A stretch of DNA of 64,000 nt from Calothrix sp. NIES-2098. Its GTDB lineage: Bacteria > Cyanobacteriota > Cyanobacteriia > Cyanobacteriales > Nostocaceae. Each line of letters starts with the position of its first letter. The first letter of the stretch is position 1. A program made the translations under genes and the position numbers. Of the stretch, positions 1 through 9,083 are shown one piece after another. The stretch lies in assembly GCA_002368175.1 (NCBI GenBank), contig AP018172.1, positions 7,691,001 to 7,755,000 of the forward strand, given 5' to 3'. Under the pieces are notes generated by a model. That model was not told the origin of the DNA. It did no database searches and worked only from the letters and a program-made list of their open reading frames with translations.

Positions 1-1770
1 GCAATTGCCATTTACGATCGGGAACTAAAACTGCGGCAAAATTTGGGCGATCGCACCGGGGAAGCTGAAACACGGTATAGCATGGCAGTAAGCGAACGCG
101 ATCGCAATAATCTAGAGGCTGCTCGCAATCAAATTGAATCAACAATTAAAATCGTTGAAGATATCCGCACCAGAGTTACCAGCCAAGACTTGCGGACTTC
201 CTACTTTGCCTCAGTTCAAAAATATTACGAGTTCTACATCGATCTATTAATGCGGCTGCATAAACAGCAACCATCTAAAGGCTACGATGCGCTAGCACTA
301 CAAGCTAGCGAACGCGCCCGCGCCCGCAGTCTTTTAGATATGCTCACCGAAGCCAATGCAGATATTCGTCAAGGTGTAGACCCCAACCTACTCGCAGCCG
401 AACGCAGCTTGCAGCAACAACTTGATGCGCTAGAAAAACGCCGACTCAAATTACTAAGTGGAAACGATACTCAAAGCCTGGTACAAAAGCTAGAACAGGA
501 AACTGAAGCCAACCTGGAACAGTATCGGCAACTGCAAGCAAAAATTAGAGCTACAAGCCCCCGTTACGCCGCCTTAACCCAGCCACAACCGCTTTCACTC
601 AAACAAATTCAGTCCTCAGTACTCGATGACAACACCTTACTACTAGAGTACTCACTGGGAGAAGAACGCAGCTACCTCTGGGCTGTCACTAAAAACAGCA
701 TCAGCAGTTACGAACTACCCAAACGTGCGGAAATTGAAGCCGCAGTGCAACAGTTCCGCAAAATCTTAGTCTCACCAATTCCCGCAGCAAAACCAGATCG
801 AGCCGCCAACGAGCTAACTAAATTACTACTGGCACCAGTTGCCCAACAATTAGGACAAAAACGCTTAGTTGTCGTGGCTGATGGGGCTTTGCAGTACGTA
901 CCCTTTGCTGCCTTAAACACAACTGGCCAAAAAGATAATCGCTATGAGCCATTAGCTATCAACCACGAAATTATCACTTTGCCCTCAGCCTCAACAGTCG
1001 CCGTACTCAGACAAGAAATTACTGGACGCAAAACTGCACCGAAAACACTAGCGGTAATTGCCGATCCCATCTTTTCACCCAACGATGAGCGCATCAAGGG
1101 TCGAGTAGCCAACCCTCAAAATGACACCTCAAAAAATCAGAACTTGGATTTGCAACAACTAGACCGATCTGCCAGAGATGCAAATATCAACTTTGAGCGT
1201 TTGCCATTTACTCGTCAAGAAGCCGAAACAATTCTGTCTTTAGTACCTGCAAAAGAGCGCAAGCAAGCCTTTGATTTTGCTGCTAATCGTGCTGTCGTCA
1301 CGAATGCTGACCTAAGCCAGTATCAGATAGTACATTTTGCTACTCATGGTATCCTGAATAGTCGTCATCCAGAGTTATCGGGTGTGGTGCTGTCACTATT
1401 TGATGAAACTGGTAAACCCCAAAATGGCTTTTTGCGCTTGCGTGATGTTTTTAACCTCAAACTGCCAGCCGAACTAATTGTACTGAGTGCCTGTGAGACT
1501 GGTTTGGGTGAAGAAGTCAAAGGCGAAGGATTAATTGGCTTGACAAGAGGGTTTATGTATGCAGGTAGCCCTAGAGTCTTGGTGAGTTTGTGGAGTGTGG
1601 ATGACCAAGCTACCTCAGAACTGATGAAGAAGTTTTATAGCTTCATGTTGCAAGATGGCTTGAAACCTGCTGCGGCACTACGAGCTGCACAAACTCAGAT
1701 GTGGCGCGATTCCAATTATAAAGCGCCCTATTTCTGGGCAGCTTTCACTCTCCAAGGTGAGTGGAAGTAA
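1..1770 (+). CDS. TPR-CHAT domain protein, 5' end outside window
   Basis: The reading frame is open from the first base, so the gene starts upstream and only its C-terminal 589 codons are visible. The first residues and the following 100 look like tetratricopeptide helices, then comes a charged, Gln/Leu-rich coiled-coil-like stretch (about residues 125-200). A CHAT peptidase domain (caspase-like clan CD) fills the C-terminal half. The expected His-Cys pair is present: HFATHG near codon 460 and LSACETG near codon 510, so the protease is probably intact. In filamentous cyanobacteria such TPR-CHAT proteins are common and mostly uncharacterised; roles in regulated proteolysis or defence are inferred by family. 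An internal TTG at 43 is not the true start because the frame continues 5' of it. Confidence 0.9.
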   Translation, partial: AIAIYDRELKLRQNLGDRTGEAETRYSMAVSERDRNNLEAARNQIESTIKIVEDIRTRVTSQDLRTSYFASVQKYYEFYIDLLMRLHKQQPSKGYDALALQASERARARSLLDMLTEANADIRQGVDPNLLAAERSLQQQLDALEKRRLKLLSGNDTQSLVQKLEQETEANLEQYRQLQAKIRATSPRYAALTQPQPLSLKQIQSSVLDDNTLLLEYSLGEERSYLWAVTKNSISSYELPKRAEIEAAVQQFRKILVSPIPAAKPDRAANELTKLLLAPVAQQLGQKRLVVVADGALQYVPFAALNTTGQKDNRYEPLAINHEIITLPSASTVAVLRQEITGRKTAPKTLAVIADPIFSPNDERIKGRVANPQNDTSKNQNLDLQQLDRSARDANINFERLPFTRQEAETILSLVPAKERKQAFDFAANRAVVTNADLSQYQIVHFATHGILNSRHPELSGVVLSLFDETGKPQNGFLRLRDVFNLKLPAELIVLSACETGLGEEVKGEGLIGLTRGFMYAGSPRVLVSLWSVDDQATSELMKKFYSFMLQDGLKPAAALRAAQTQMWRDSNYKAPYFWAAFTLQGEWK

Positions 1771-1777
1771 GCTGATG

Positions 1778-1806
1778 CAAGAGTCAAAGCTCATCTTGGA
1801 CTCTTG
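1778..1806. terminator. Possible hairpin between convergent genes
   Basis: An 8-bp perfect inverted repeat (CAAGAGTC / GACTCTTG) with a 13-nt loop lies in the 83-bp gap between the CHAT gene and the convergent porin gene. It lacks a clear T-run, so it is only a possible terminator. Confidence 0.35.
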
Positions 1807-1853
1807 ACAACTAAGCGCGAACTATACATGAAATTGAGAGCGATCGCTAATTA

Positions 1854-3677
1854 CTAAAAACTAAAGGTCGTTCTCAATCCACCAATAACAATATCTTTGT
1901 TATCTGCATCCTGGTTGGGTGCTGTAATCCAGGTGAGAGAGGGCGTAATCGAAATCTTATCGGAGACTCGATGTGCATAGTAAGCTTCGATATGCAGCGA
2001 TGTATCACTTTTAAATGCTGCATAAGGAACATTGCTTCTCACATTAGTAAGGGTAGGCTCCATACCGACAATTAACCCCCCATGATTGCCTTTTTTAAAT
2101 AGATCGGGAAAGGCTGCTTGAATCGAGTAAGTCCAAATATCAGCATCTCCTGTACCCAGCAGTCTGGCTTTGATCAGGTTAGCCCAACCGCCAAGAGCAA
2201 ATTTAGGGCTAAGAGCGAAGTAACCGCCAAGAGAATAAGCATTAGTAGTCACAGCCGATGCGCGATCGAACAATACACCAGCATCATCAAAGCGGTTTGC
2301 TAAGGCTGTACCGACAAAGCCATTCCCTCTAAAACCTTGACCGTTATTGAAGCCAAAGTTACCAGCACCAAAGTAACCATGCTGGTAAACAAATTGTAAA
2401 AATAATCCAGGGTTGGGATTGTAGTTAATTTGGGCAGCAGCTACATATTCTCCTTTAAACAAACCTCCAAAAGTTGAGTTATCACCAAATGTTGCTAAGT
2501 AGCTCAAATTTAATACTGTCGAATCTAAAACTTTATAGCTCAGTGAAATTCCTGAACCACCCCCAATGAGGAAAATTGGTGGTGCTTCGGCAAATGTCCC
2601 CACAGGGCCAACACCACTTATATAGTAAGGAGCATATTTGGGAAGTAAAATCGGACTAAAACGATATCTATTCCCAGCGATTACATTTACGTTTAAATTA
2701 TCACCTATAGGAAATTGATACTCTAAACCGATGATGCGGAAGTTATTGCCGAGATCGCCTGCACCAGAAGCATTACTTGCGCCTTCTCTTGTTCCACCAA
2801 CTTCTCTGCCATTATTAGTAGATGCTGTCTCAGCAAAGGTAGTGTTTGTAGTGCCTATACCTGTGACTAACAAATCCCGCCCAGTAAAGCTAGTTAAAAA
2901 CCCTAGGAAGGTAAGATATTGAAAGTTTGCTTGTGCCTTGTTATCACCTGAAAAATAGGTGTTAGCTTGCATGATGACATTACCAAGTAGCTTGGTAGTA
3001 GTGGAGAATTGATTTGCCTCCAATTCTGTAGTGCGTGCAGTTAAGGTATCGACACGACCGCGCAAAGTTGCTAGTTCTGCGGCAAACTCTTCTTGTAAGC
3101 GCTGTAAAGTTGTGAGATCTTCTTTTTTAACGAGGTCAGAAGTAGCTGTAGCGATGAGTTCCTCGATCCTCCCTAGACAAGCATTGACACCTGCGGCAAA
3201 TTCATAGCGAGTCATCGCTCTATTACCACGAAATGTGCCATTGGGATAACCTGCAATACAGCCATAACGCTCAACTAGAGATTGCAAAGCTTGAAATGCC
3301 CAGTCTGTAGGTTGCACATCAGAAAACTGAGACACACTGTTGATTTGACTCATGCTATCATCAGCGCTGCTTTGCTCATCATCCAACTCGTAGGTTGACG
3401 TGAAGATGTTTGGTTGTGCTTCTAGTTGGGTCTTGTCTGCTAGTTTGAGATTCGAGGCAGTATTGGTAGAGACGGGAGCAAATTGGGCAATAGAATCAAC
3501 AGCGGCAAGATTTTTGGTATTTTCTGGATTTAATAAGTTTGATGAGTTAGAAGTGGGAGTTTCTGAAACGTCTTGAATTGCTGCTTGAGAGGGACTGACA
3601 CTGAGGATGATTGATGAAGTAGCGATCGCCACAAATTTTACTATCGGACTAGCCAAAATTTTTTTGAATTCCAACAT
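1854..3677 (-). CDS. SLH-domain iron-uptake-type porin (OprB family)
   Basis: Outer-membrane porin of the cyanobacterial SLH/OprB type. Counting from the ATG at 3677: a hydrophobic signal sequence ending near PSQA (residues 1-32), an SLH domain at about 117-175 (FSDVQPTDWAFQALQSL then GYPNGTFRG and MTRYEFAAG), a coiled coil at about 188-223, and a long beta-barrel of the carbohydrate-selective OprB class to the C-terminal Phe. The SLH domain is expected to bind the peptidoglycan-linked polymer while the barrel spans the outer membrane. Family members have been linked to inorganic ion, including iron, uptake; the substrate here is not visible. GTG at 3698 and ATG at 3695 also lie in frame, but the start at 3677 gives a cleaner signal peptide. 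The gene is monocistronic and faces the CHAT gene. Confidence 0.9.
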   Translation of the reverse strand: MLEFKKILASPIVKFVAIATSSIILSVSPSQAAIQDVSETPTSNSSNLLNPENTKNLAAVDSIAQFAPVSTNTASNLKLADKTQLEAQPNIFTSTYELDDEQSSADDSMSQINSVSQFSDVQPTDWAFQALQSLVERYGCIAGYPNGTFRGNRAMTRYEFAAGVNACLGRIEELIATATSDLVKKEDLTTLQRLQEEFAAELATLRGRVDTLTARTTELEANQFSTTTKLLGNVIMQANTYFSGDNKAQANFQYLTFLGFLTSFTGRDLLVTGIGTTNTTFAETASTNNGREVGGTREGASNASGAGDLGNNFRIIGLEYQFPIGDNLNVNVIAGNRYRFSPILLPKYAPYYISGVGPVGTFAEAPPIFLIGGGSGISLSYKVLDSTVLNLSYLATFGDNSTFGGLFKGEYVAAAQINYNPNPGLFLQFVYQHGYFGAGNFGFNNGQGFRGNGFVGTALANRFDDAGVLFDRASAVTTNAYSLGGYFALSPKFALGGWANLIKARLLGTGDADIWTYSIQAAFPDLFKKGNHGGLIVGMEPTLTNVRSNVPYAAFKSDTSLHIEAYYAHRVSDKISITPSLTWITAPNQDADNKDIVIGGLRTTFSF

Positions 3678-4133
3678 TTGCTTTCTCTCACACATCACAC
3701 TAAATGCGCTGATAACTGAAAAATCAAATTGATACTTGAATTTTTAGACTGTAACCTGAGAGCGTTAGAGGGTCATGCAGCCGCCCAGGCTTTAATTTGC
3801 TCAATCTCACTTTTGAATCGGCAGCTATAGCAATTAGCACGCCTTTAGCCTGGGGAACATTCCCTAACGCTGAGGCGTGCGAAAATTAAGAGCGATCTCG
3901 ACCATAAAGACACAGAACAGACTAAATTGGTCTCCCGCTTGAGTACTTAGCACCAGAAAGCCTGCAAAGAGGAGCGAATAGATGTCGTTCGCTCATTGAA
4001 GATTTTCTTTGATATAGTCAAGGGCGACTCTAATATCAAGCATCTTACCTAATGCGATCGCTATTTTCGTAATTTTGAATGCGCTGAAGCTAGTTTAGTC
4101 GAGGCACAATCTCATCCCCATGCCAGCTTCATC
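3678..4133. other. Intergenic region with a bipartite hairpin
   Basis: No gene is seen. It contains a structured inverted repeat at 3837-3880: an outer 8-bp stem GCACGCCT / AGGCGTGC and an inner 5-bp stem GGGAA / TTCCC. It lies about 140 bp upstream of the porin start, so it could be a 5' leader element or merely a dispersed repeat. No Fur-like box was convincingly identified. Confidence 0.5.
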
Positions 4134-4451
4134 CTATGCTTGTACTGTATGGACGACCTCATACATATGGAAATCATGGGGATGTTCTACGGCTACCTTC
4201 ACGGGAGCCATAAATTCTTGATTTTGCAGAGCCAAGTCTAAAGCTTCTTTGCTAGTCCACTGTGCATAGTTGATCACCCGCGTACCGTCCAAGCTTTTGT
4301 GGATGTTAGCTGAGACAAAGCCCTCTTGTTTCTTGGCTGTTGCGAGGTTACTCACTAGGTGATCTACTAAGGTTTGCTGCTGATCTGGTTCAACTGTAAA
4401 AACGTTAATTACAGTCAATAGTCCATCTTTTTCGTTAATTGTCGTAGTCAT
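4134..4451 (-). CDS. Antibiotic biosynthesis monooxygenase (ABM) family protein
   Basis: A 105-residue single-domain protein with the ABM ferredoxin-like fold. The pattern LLTVINVFTVEPDQQQTLVDHL, then FVSANIHKSLDGTRVINYAQWTSKEAL, then the C-terminal HPHDFHMYEVVHTV is typical. Members form dimeric alpha+beta barrels and include cofactor-free quinone-forming monooxygenases and heme-degrading enzymes; the substrate cannot be read from sequence. A good ribosome binding site (AGGAGT, 4 nt before the ATG) supports the start. It stands alone between the porin and the multicopper oxidase, both also on the minus strand, with gaps too large to argue for one operon. Several other dimeric alpha+beta-barrel proteins occur in this window. 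Confidence 0.85.
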   Translation of the reverse strand: MTTTINEKDGLLTVINVFTVEPDQQQTLVDHLVSNLATAKKQEGFVSANIHKSLDGTRVINYAQWTSKEALDLALQNQEFMAPVKVAVEHPHDFHMYEVVHTVQA

Positions 4452-4766
4452 ATTTACTCCTGTTTAAGCGTTGAGATTGAGTGAAAGATTGTACTTTTGT
4501 GAAGCATTGCTAGAAACATAAATACGCAAAGACATCACTAAGTATTAAGCTGTAACGCATATAAACTGTATATCAACTCGTCACGGTCTTTTGTATCCTT
4601 AGTTCTAAGGACAAATGACAGTCTTTACGAAAAAATGCCCAATTTAGACACGTATGAGCTTATTGGGTCAGATGCCACAACCATAGCTATTACCAGTGAC
4701 TGCAAATCTAAATTTGAATCATACTGAGACTTTTTGAGCTATAGCGTGTCATATGACCCATTAGAA
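4452..4766. other. Gene-free spacer
   Basis: AT-rich spacer of 315 bp between two minus-strand genes. It should hold the promoter of the ABM gene and the 3' end of the multicopper oxidase transcript. No clear hairpin or operator was seen. Confidence 0.5.
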
Positions 4767-7700
4767 CTATGCCAGACTCAAATTTACTTTGACAATGACA
4801 TCGTTATAATCCTTATCACCACCCTGAGGTAAATCTTCAAAGCCAAAGATGTTATTTCCTAACATCCGAATATGATCTACCTTGTCTGAGTTAGCTCCTA
4901 AGAACGGGAAGTAAACGGAAGGATCGTTAGTCGTATTTCCATCCAAAAGGGCGTCTAGTTTTTCATTGATCACAATAAATGGGACGACGATGCCACCAGG
5001 CTGGAAATTTCCTGTAAATTTTGCCGTACCTTGGTTACTAACTGAGAGATTAATGTCTGAAATCCTCTGATTAATAGCTGCTTGAATGTAGCCAGCCTGT
5101 CCTGGGAGAATATCTGCTTTACCATCGCCGTTAGTGTCAATACCACCAGTCTCATCAGCTGTCTTATAAAAGCCGATATAGTTATTGAAAGCAGCTTCTC
5201 TATTGACTACAAACTCAGCTTTGATGAGTTGCGTCACACCACGAAAATCAAGCTGTTCTCCTTCTGGCTTTCCTTGCAGACCCGTACCCAAAGGTAAAGA
5301 GTCATTTGAAGACTGGATATTCACCACCAGATCGCTGAACTCAGCACTGCTACTATTGACCTTCCAACCGAGGGAGAAACCATCAGTGCCCAAGTCTGTT
5401 ATTTTTTGTGTTGAAGCATCAGCAAATATTACATCTGTGCTAGAAGCACCCCCAGCCAGTACAGTTTCTATGGTGCTATTTCTGACTAAGAAAAATTTCA
5501 GGTTAGCACCAGAGTTAAATTTGAGTAAGCTTGCCAGATTATTGGTATCGAAACCATTGGGGTTATTAGCAATCGCAGAGAAAATAATTTGCGATCGCTT
5601 TAACGCTGCTTCGATGTAACCTGCTGCTCCAGGGGCAATACCGTTAATCGTACCTTTATCATCATCAACAACACATACTCCAAGTTCATTTACTAGATTG
5701 GAATTGCGTCCTGTAAGTTTGACTTTCAGTTTGGGATTGCCACCACCACTACTGTTGATAATAAAGATGTCTTTGTTAACATTCTTCAGCGTGAAAGTTG
5801 TTGTGCTTGCCGCAATTGCTGTGGATTCAGGTTTATTTTTATCTCCCAAATGGATTATCTCATAATCACCGTTCTGCTTTTTGGTAAACAGCACAGGCTC
5901 ACCTTTAGGTAAACCAGGAAGATCCGCAAAAGTTCCAGAAATTTCTTGCGTATTACCGGTAGGAGTTAATGATACTTCTTTGCGAAGTTGCTCCGCCATT
6001 GGATCGGTTGTAGTAGAAGAATCATGAACATGATCTCCTCCTAAGAATGTATAAACCTGAATCTGCTCTTGACCTTGAGGTACGGGACCCTTGGCAATGG
6101 TTGTAATGTTGGCATTATTAGTTTGGGTAGTCGCATCATTTGGTACATCTGGTCTTTGAAGAATATAACCAGATGTAACATCTACCTCACCTGTGTAGCT
6201 GGTTCCATAGGGTTGGAAGTCTTGAGATAGCAGAGCTGTATGGTGTGCTGTATCTTTGGGAGTTTCTGATAAGGTTGCTGTTTCATGCAGCTTTCTCCCA
6301 TCGTATAATTCCACTAATCCCCGTCCACCACTACCTTCACCAACAATGATGTCGTCATAGTTGTCTCCATTCACGTCACCCACTGCTAGGTTGATTTTAC
6401 CTGTGAAGTTTTCGTGGTGAAATGGGGCTAAACGAGCTTTCAGCTGGTAATCTTTACCGCTATAAATCTCAATGATGGGTGTGATTCCTCCTCCTAAACC
6501 CACAACTATATCTGAGAAGCCGTCACCGTCAATATCACCAGAGGCTACCGAGGCAATTTGATTAGTTGAGGGAGCAATATTTTGGAAAGGATTGATTTCT
6601 GTTAGCAGAGGTGATGGGTCTAAACCATCGATTTTAGTTTGGGATTCTTGCTTTTGAATTAATATCGCCCCATCAAATACTTTAACTTTGAATTTATCAG
6701 TAGGCTTATCCAAAGATTTTTGTATGGTGATGACATCAGTAACGTTATCCGTTACATTTTTATTTTCTCCATCCTTACTTTTGTAATTAACATCTGCAAT
6801 TGCGACATCTACACCTTTATTAAAGGCAGTACCATAAGGTGTCAGGCTAATACCTGCCGCACTAGGATTATTAGCTCTAGATAAATCTATTTGTCCACTA
6901 GTATCATCTGAACTCAAACCTAACCAAGTCTCTTTTGTATTCAGGATAGGTCTGAGAACCATCATCATTCCTGCATCTTCATGGAAAAGAATGTGACAGT
7001 GATTTACATAGCTACCAGGGAAGTCCTCAAAATGCATTAAGATTTTGACTTCTGATGCCTGAGCATTAGCGACATCACCAGGATTTCCAGGATTGTAAAT
7101 GAATGGTTGACCGTAGGGATTATCTTTTGTGGCAGTGCCTTTAATATAGGCAGGTGGTAGGGCAATCGTATCGCTCAAAACCCCAGAAAGATAATTATCA
7201 TTAATGTCCTTAACATCTATGCCGTTGATGGATAGGACGGTAAAATCATTCTGGTGAATGTGAAATGGATGCCATTCTGATAAAGGAATATTTGGAGGCG
7301 TGGCTTGTGGTAACGAGGCACTAGGCAATCCAGATCTATTGATCACATTCCAGATTTCTGTAGTACCCAACATCGGCATAGCTAGCGGAGGAATATTAGC
7401 AGGTTCGCTAGAAGAGAAATACCTCCCGTTGATGGTGTACGTTCCCTGAAAGGTTGAAACATCCGTGTCTTTGGGAAACCCTCCATTAGGCCCTAATACT
7501 TGTAATGCACCACCTACATTTGCGTCCCAAGTAAACTGCCTTTCCCGATCGACTGGTCCATTTATCAGGTCATCAATTTTTTTACTTTGTTGGGTTAGGA
7601 TGTCATAAGCTTGAGGGAATGGTGCCTGCGGATTTGTATTAGGATCGACTGGATTTCCTGTAACTTTGACTGTCGCTAAAACTTGTGGTCCCCAAATTAA

Positions 7701-9083
7701 GTGACCATCGTTAAATCCCTTCTTACCTTGGATTAAAGTCGGTACATACTGTTTATCCTCAATTTCTTCCGTGGGGTTAGAAATAAAGTAGTATGTACCT
7801 GGTTTATCAAATAAGTGTTGAACAGCTACCCGAGAACCAGGATTTAAAACTGGAAAATCTGTTACTTGCCTTCTAACAACATCTACGACACCAGAAGCGT
7901 CACCATCAATACCCACCAAATTAACTTCTTGGGGAATTAGTTGTGTCCCATCGTCATACACCAATTGCAATATATGAAATGCATTGGTGGTCATATTGGC
8001 GAATGAAAACAAATCCCATTGATTAGTTGTTACTGTTAAAGTTGGATTGTATTGTCCATTGACAGTGTGAATAACATTTTCTACTGGTTCTGCTAGACCA
8101 CCACCTCCATATTCAAGTGTGCCATTCTGTGGATCTCCTGTTGGCTTGGCAGGGTTGTAGAAAGTAGGCTTGGCGTTGTAACCTTCAAAAGGCGCATCCG
8201 AAAGCTGATAAATATTCTGGCCATTACTATCCTGCCCAAAGATTTGTAGGGGACTACCCGCAGGCACTTTTACATTTGCATCTGCACTTTGGTTAAGCGG
8301 GTCAGTCGAACTCGGACTTCTAAGTACTTCTTGAAGTCCAAGGGTATTGATTGCGAATGTATATATTGGACTTGTGACTGGATTAAATTTATCAAGATCG
8401 GGAAGGTTATAAGGCGCGTTAACGGACAAGAGAGCACCTAATCCTGAACCCACTTGATCGGCTGTTTCTCCATGCAGGTGAGGATGATACCAGTCAAGTC
8501 CTATAAAGTGATTGTCGGGGATGGGTATGTTTATTTCCCGGGATTCACCAGGCTTAACGCTAACAAGAACGTTATCCCCTTCTCCTTTAGCTGAGACGTG
8601 CAGCCCATGAGTATGTAAGTTAGTGGGATCGGTTAAGTCATTTACAAGTGTAATCTTGAGCGTGTCTCCTGGCTCTGTAATCAGCATAGGGCCAGGAATC
8701 AGACTGTTATACGCCCGCAAAAGGTCATAGGGAGTTGCTTCATTATTTAACCATTCAATTACCCCATTTCCTTTCTGAATAATCCCTAACCCATCAATTT
8801 GGGTCTGGGTCAGCTCTGACATCTTCAGAGTAACTTTTAGTTCTTTAGATGGACCCCAACTGGAATAGTAAGTACCCTGAGCATTGGTGGTGCTAAACTG
8901 ACCATTTTTATAATTTTGGTTATCTTTTTGCCAGTCAATAAAAGGGTCTTTAAAAGCGACTTCCAGATTGGGATGCGGTAAAACTTTTAAGTAACCTGCT
9001 GTGTCATTGGGAAAAGCTTGACTCCAACTATCAAAATTACTTTTACCAATAACGTATGCGTTCTCTAATGTGGGATTAGCCAT
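4767..9083 (-). CDS. Multicopper oxidase fused to FG-GAP and DUF4114-like modules
   Basis: A 1438-residue protein. Residues 1-720 form a laccase/bilirubin-oxidase-like multicopper oxidase. All four copper motifs are visible: HTH at 157-159, WYHPHLHG at 198-205, HPFHIH near 610, and HCHILFHEDAGMMM near 695, so type 1 and trinuclear copper sites look complete. Next come FG-GAP-type calcium-binding repeats (GDIDGDGFSDIVVG and GDVNGDNYDDIIVG, about 855-925), then two DUF4114-like segments, the last ending in FEDLPQGGDKDYNDVIV. There is no N-terminal signal peptide; with Asp/Gly-rich C-terminal modules, type I secretion is a reasonable inference. Possible roles are oxidation of metals (Mn, Fe), phenols or bilins outside the cell. 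RBS AGGAGA precedes the ATG. The fusion is about three times longer than a normal laccase. Confidence 0.9.
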   Translation of the reverse strand: MANPTLENAYVIGKSNFDSWSQAFPNDTAGYLKVLPHPNLEVAFKDPFIDWQKDNQNYKNGQFSTTNAQGTYYSSWGPSKELKVTLKMSELTQTQIDGLGIIQKGNGVIEWLNNEATPYDLLRAYNSLIPGPMLITEPGDTLKITLVNDLTDPTNLHTHGLHVSAKGEGDNVLVSVKPGESREINIPIPDNHFIGLDWYHPHLHGETADQVGSGLGALLSVNAPYNLPDLDKFNPVTSPIYTFAINTLGLQEVLRSPSSTDPLNQSADANVKVPAGSPLQIFGQDSNGQNIYQLSDAPFEGYNAKPTFYNPAKPTGDPQNGTLEYGGGGLAEPVENVIHTVNGQYNPTLTVTTNQWDLFSFANMTTNAFHILQLVYDDGTQLIPQEVNLVGIDGDASGVVDVVRRQVTDFPVLNPGSRVAVQHLFDKPGTYYFISNPTEEIEDKQYVPTLIQGKKGFNDGHLIWGPQVLATVKVTGNPVDPNTNPQAPFPQAYDILTQQSKKIDDLINGPVDRERQFTWDANVGGALQVLGPNGGFPKDTDVSTFQGTYTINGRYFSSSEPANIPPLAMPMLGTTEIWNVINRSGLPSASLPQATPPNIPLSEWHPFHIHQNDFTVLSINGIDVKDINDNYLSGVLSDTIALPPAYIKGTATKDNPYGQPFIYNPGNPGDVANAQASEVKILMHFEDFPGSYVNHCHILFHEDAGMMMVLRPILNTKETWLGLSSDDTSGQIDLSRANNPSAAGISLTPYGTAFNKGVDVAIADVNYKSKDGENKNVTDNVTDVITIQKSLDKPTDKFKVKVFDGAILIQKQESQTKIDGLDPSPLLTEINPFQNIAPSTNQIASVASGDIDGDGFSDIVVGLGGGITPIIEIYSGKDYQLKARLAPFHHENFTGKINLAVGDVNGDNYDDIIVGEGSGGRGLVELYDGRKLHETATLSETPKDTAHHTALLSQDFQPYGTSYTGEVDVTSGYILQRPDVPNDATTQTNNANITTIAKGPVPQGQEQIQVYTFLGGDHVHDSSTTTDPMAEQLRKEVSLTPTGNTQEISGTFADLPGLPKGEPVLFTKKQNGDYEIIHLGDKNKPESTAIAASTTTFTLKNVNKDIFIINSSGGGNPKLKVKLTGRNSNLVNELGVCVVDDDKGTINGIAPGAAGYIEAALKRSQIIFSAIANNPNGFDTNNLASLLKFNSGANLKFFLVRNSTIETVLAGGASSTDVIFADASTQKITDLGTDGFSLGWKVNSSSAEFSDLVVNIQSSNDSLPLGTGLQGKPEGEQLDFRGVTQLIKAEFVVNREAAFNNYIGFYKTADETGGIDTNGDGKADILPGQAGYIQAAINQRISDINLSVSNQGTAKFTGNFQPGGIVVPFIVINEKLDALLDGNTTNDPSVYFPFLGANSDKVDHIRMLGNNIFGFEDLPQGGDKDYNDVIVKVNLSLA

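Noticed and set aside
5082..5619. Plus-strand frames opposite the multicopper oxidase
   Set aside because: They are antisense shadows of the DUF4114-like region.
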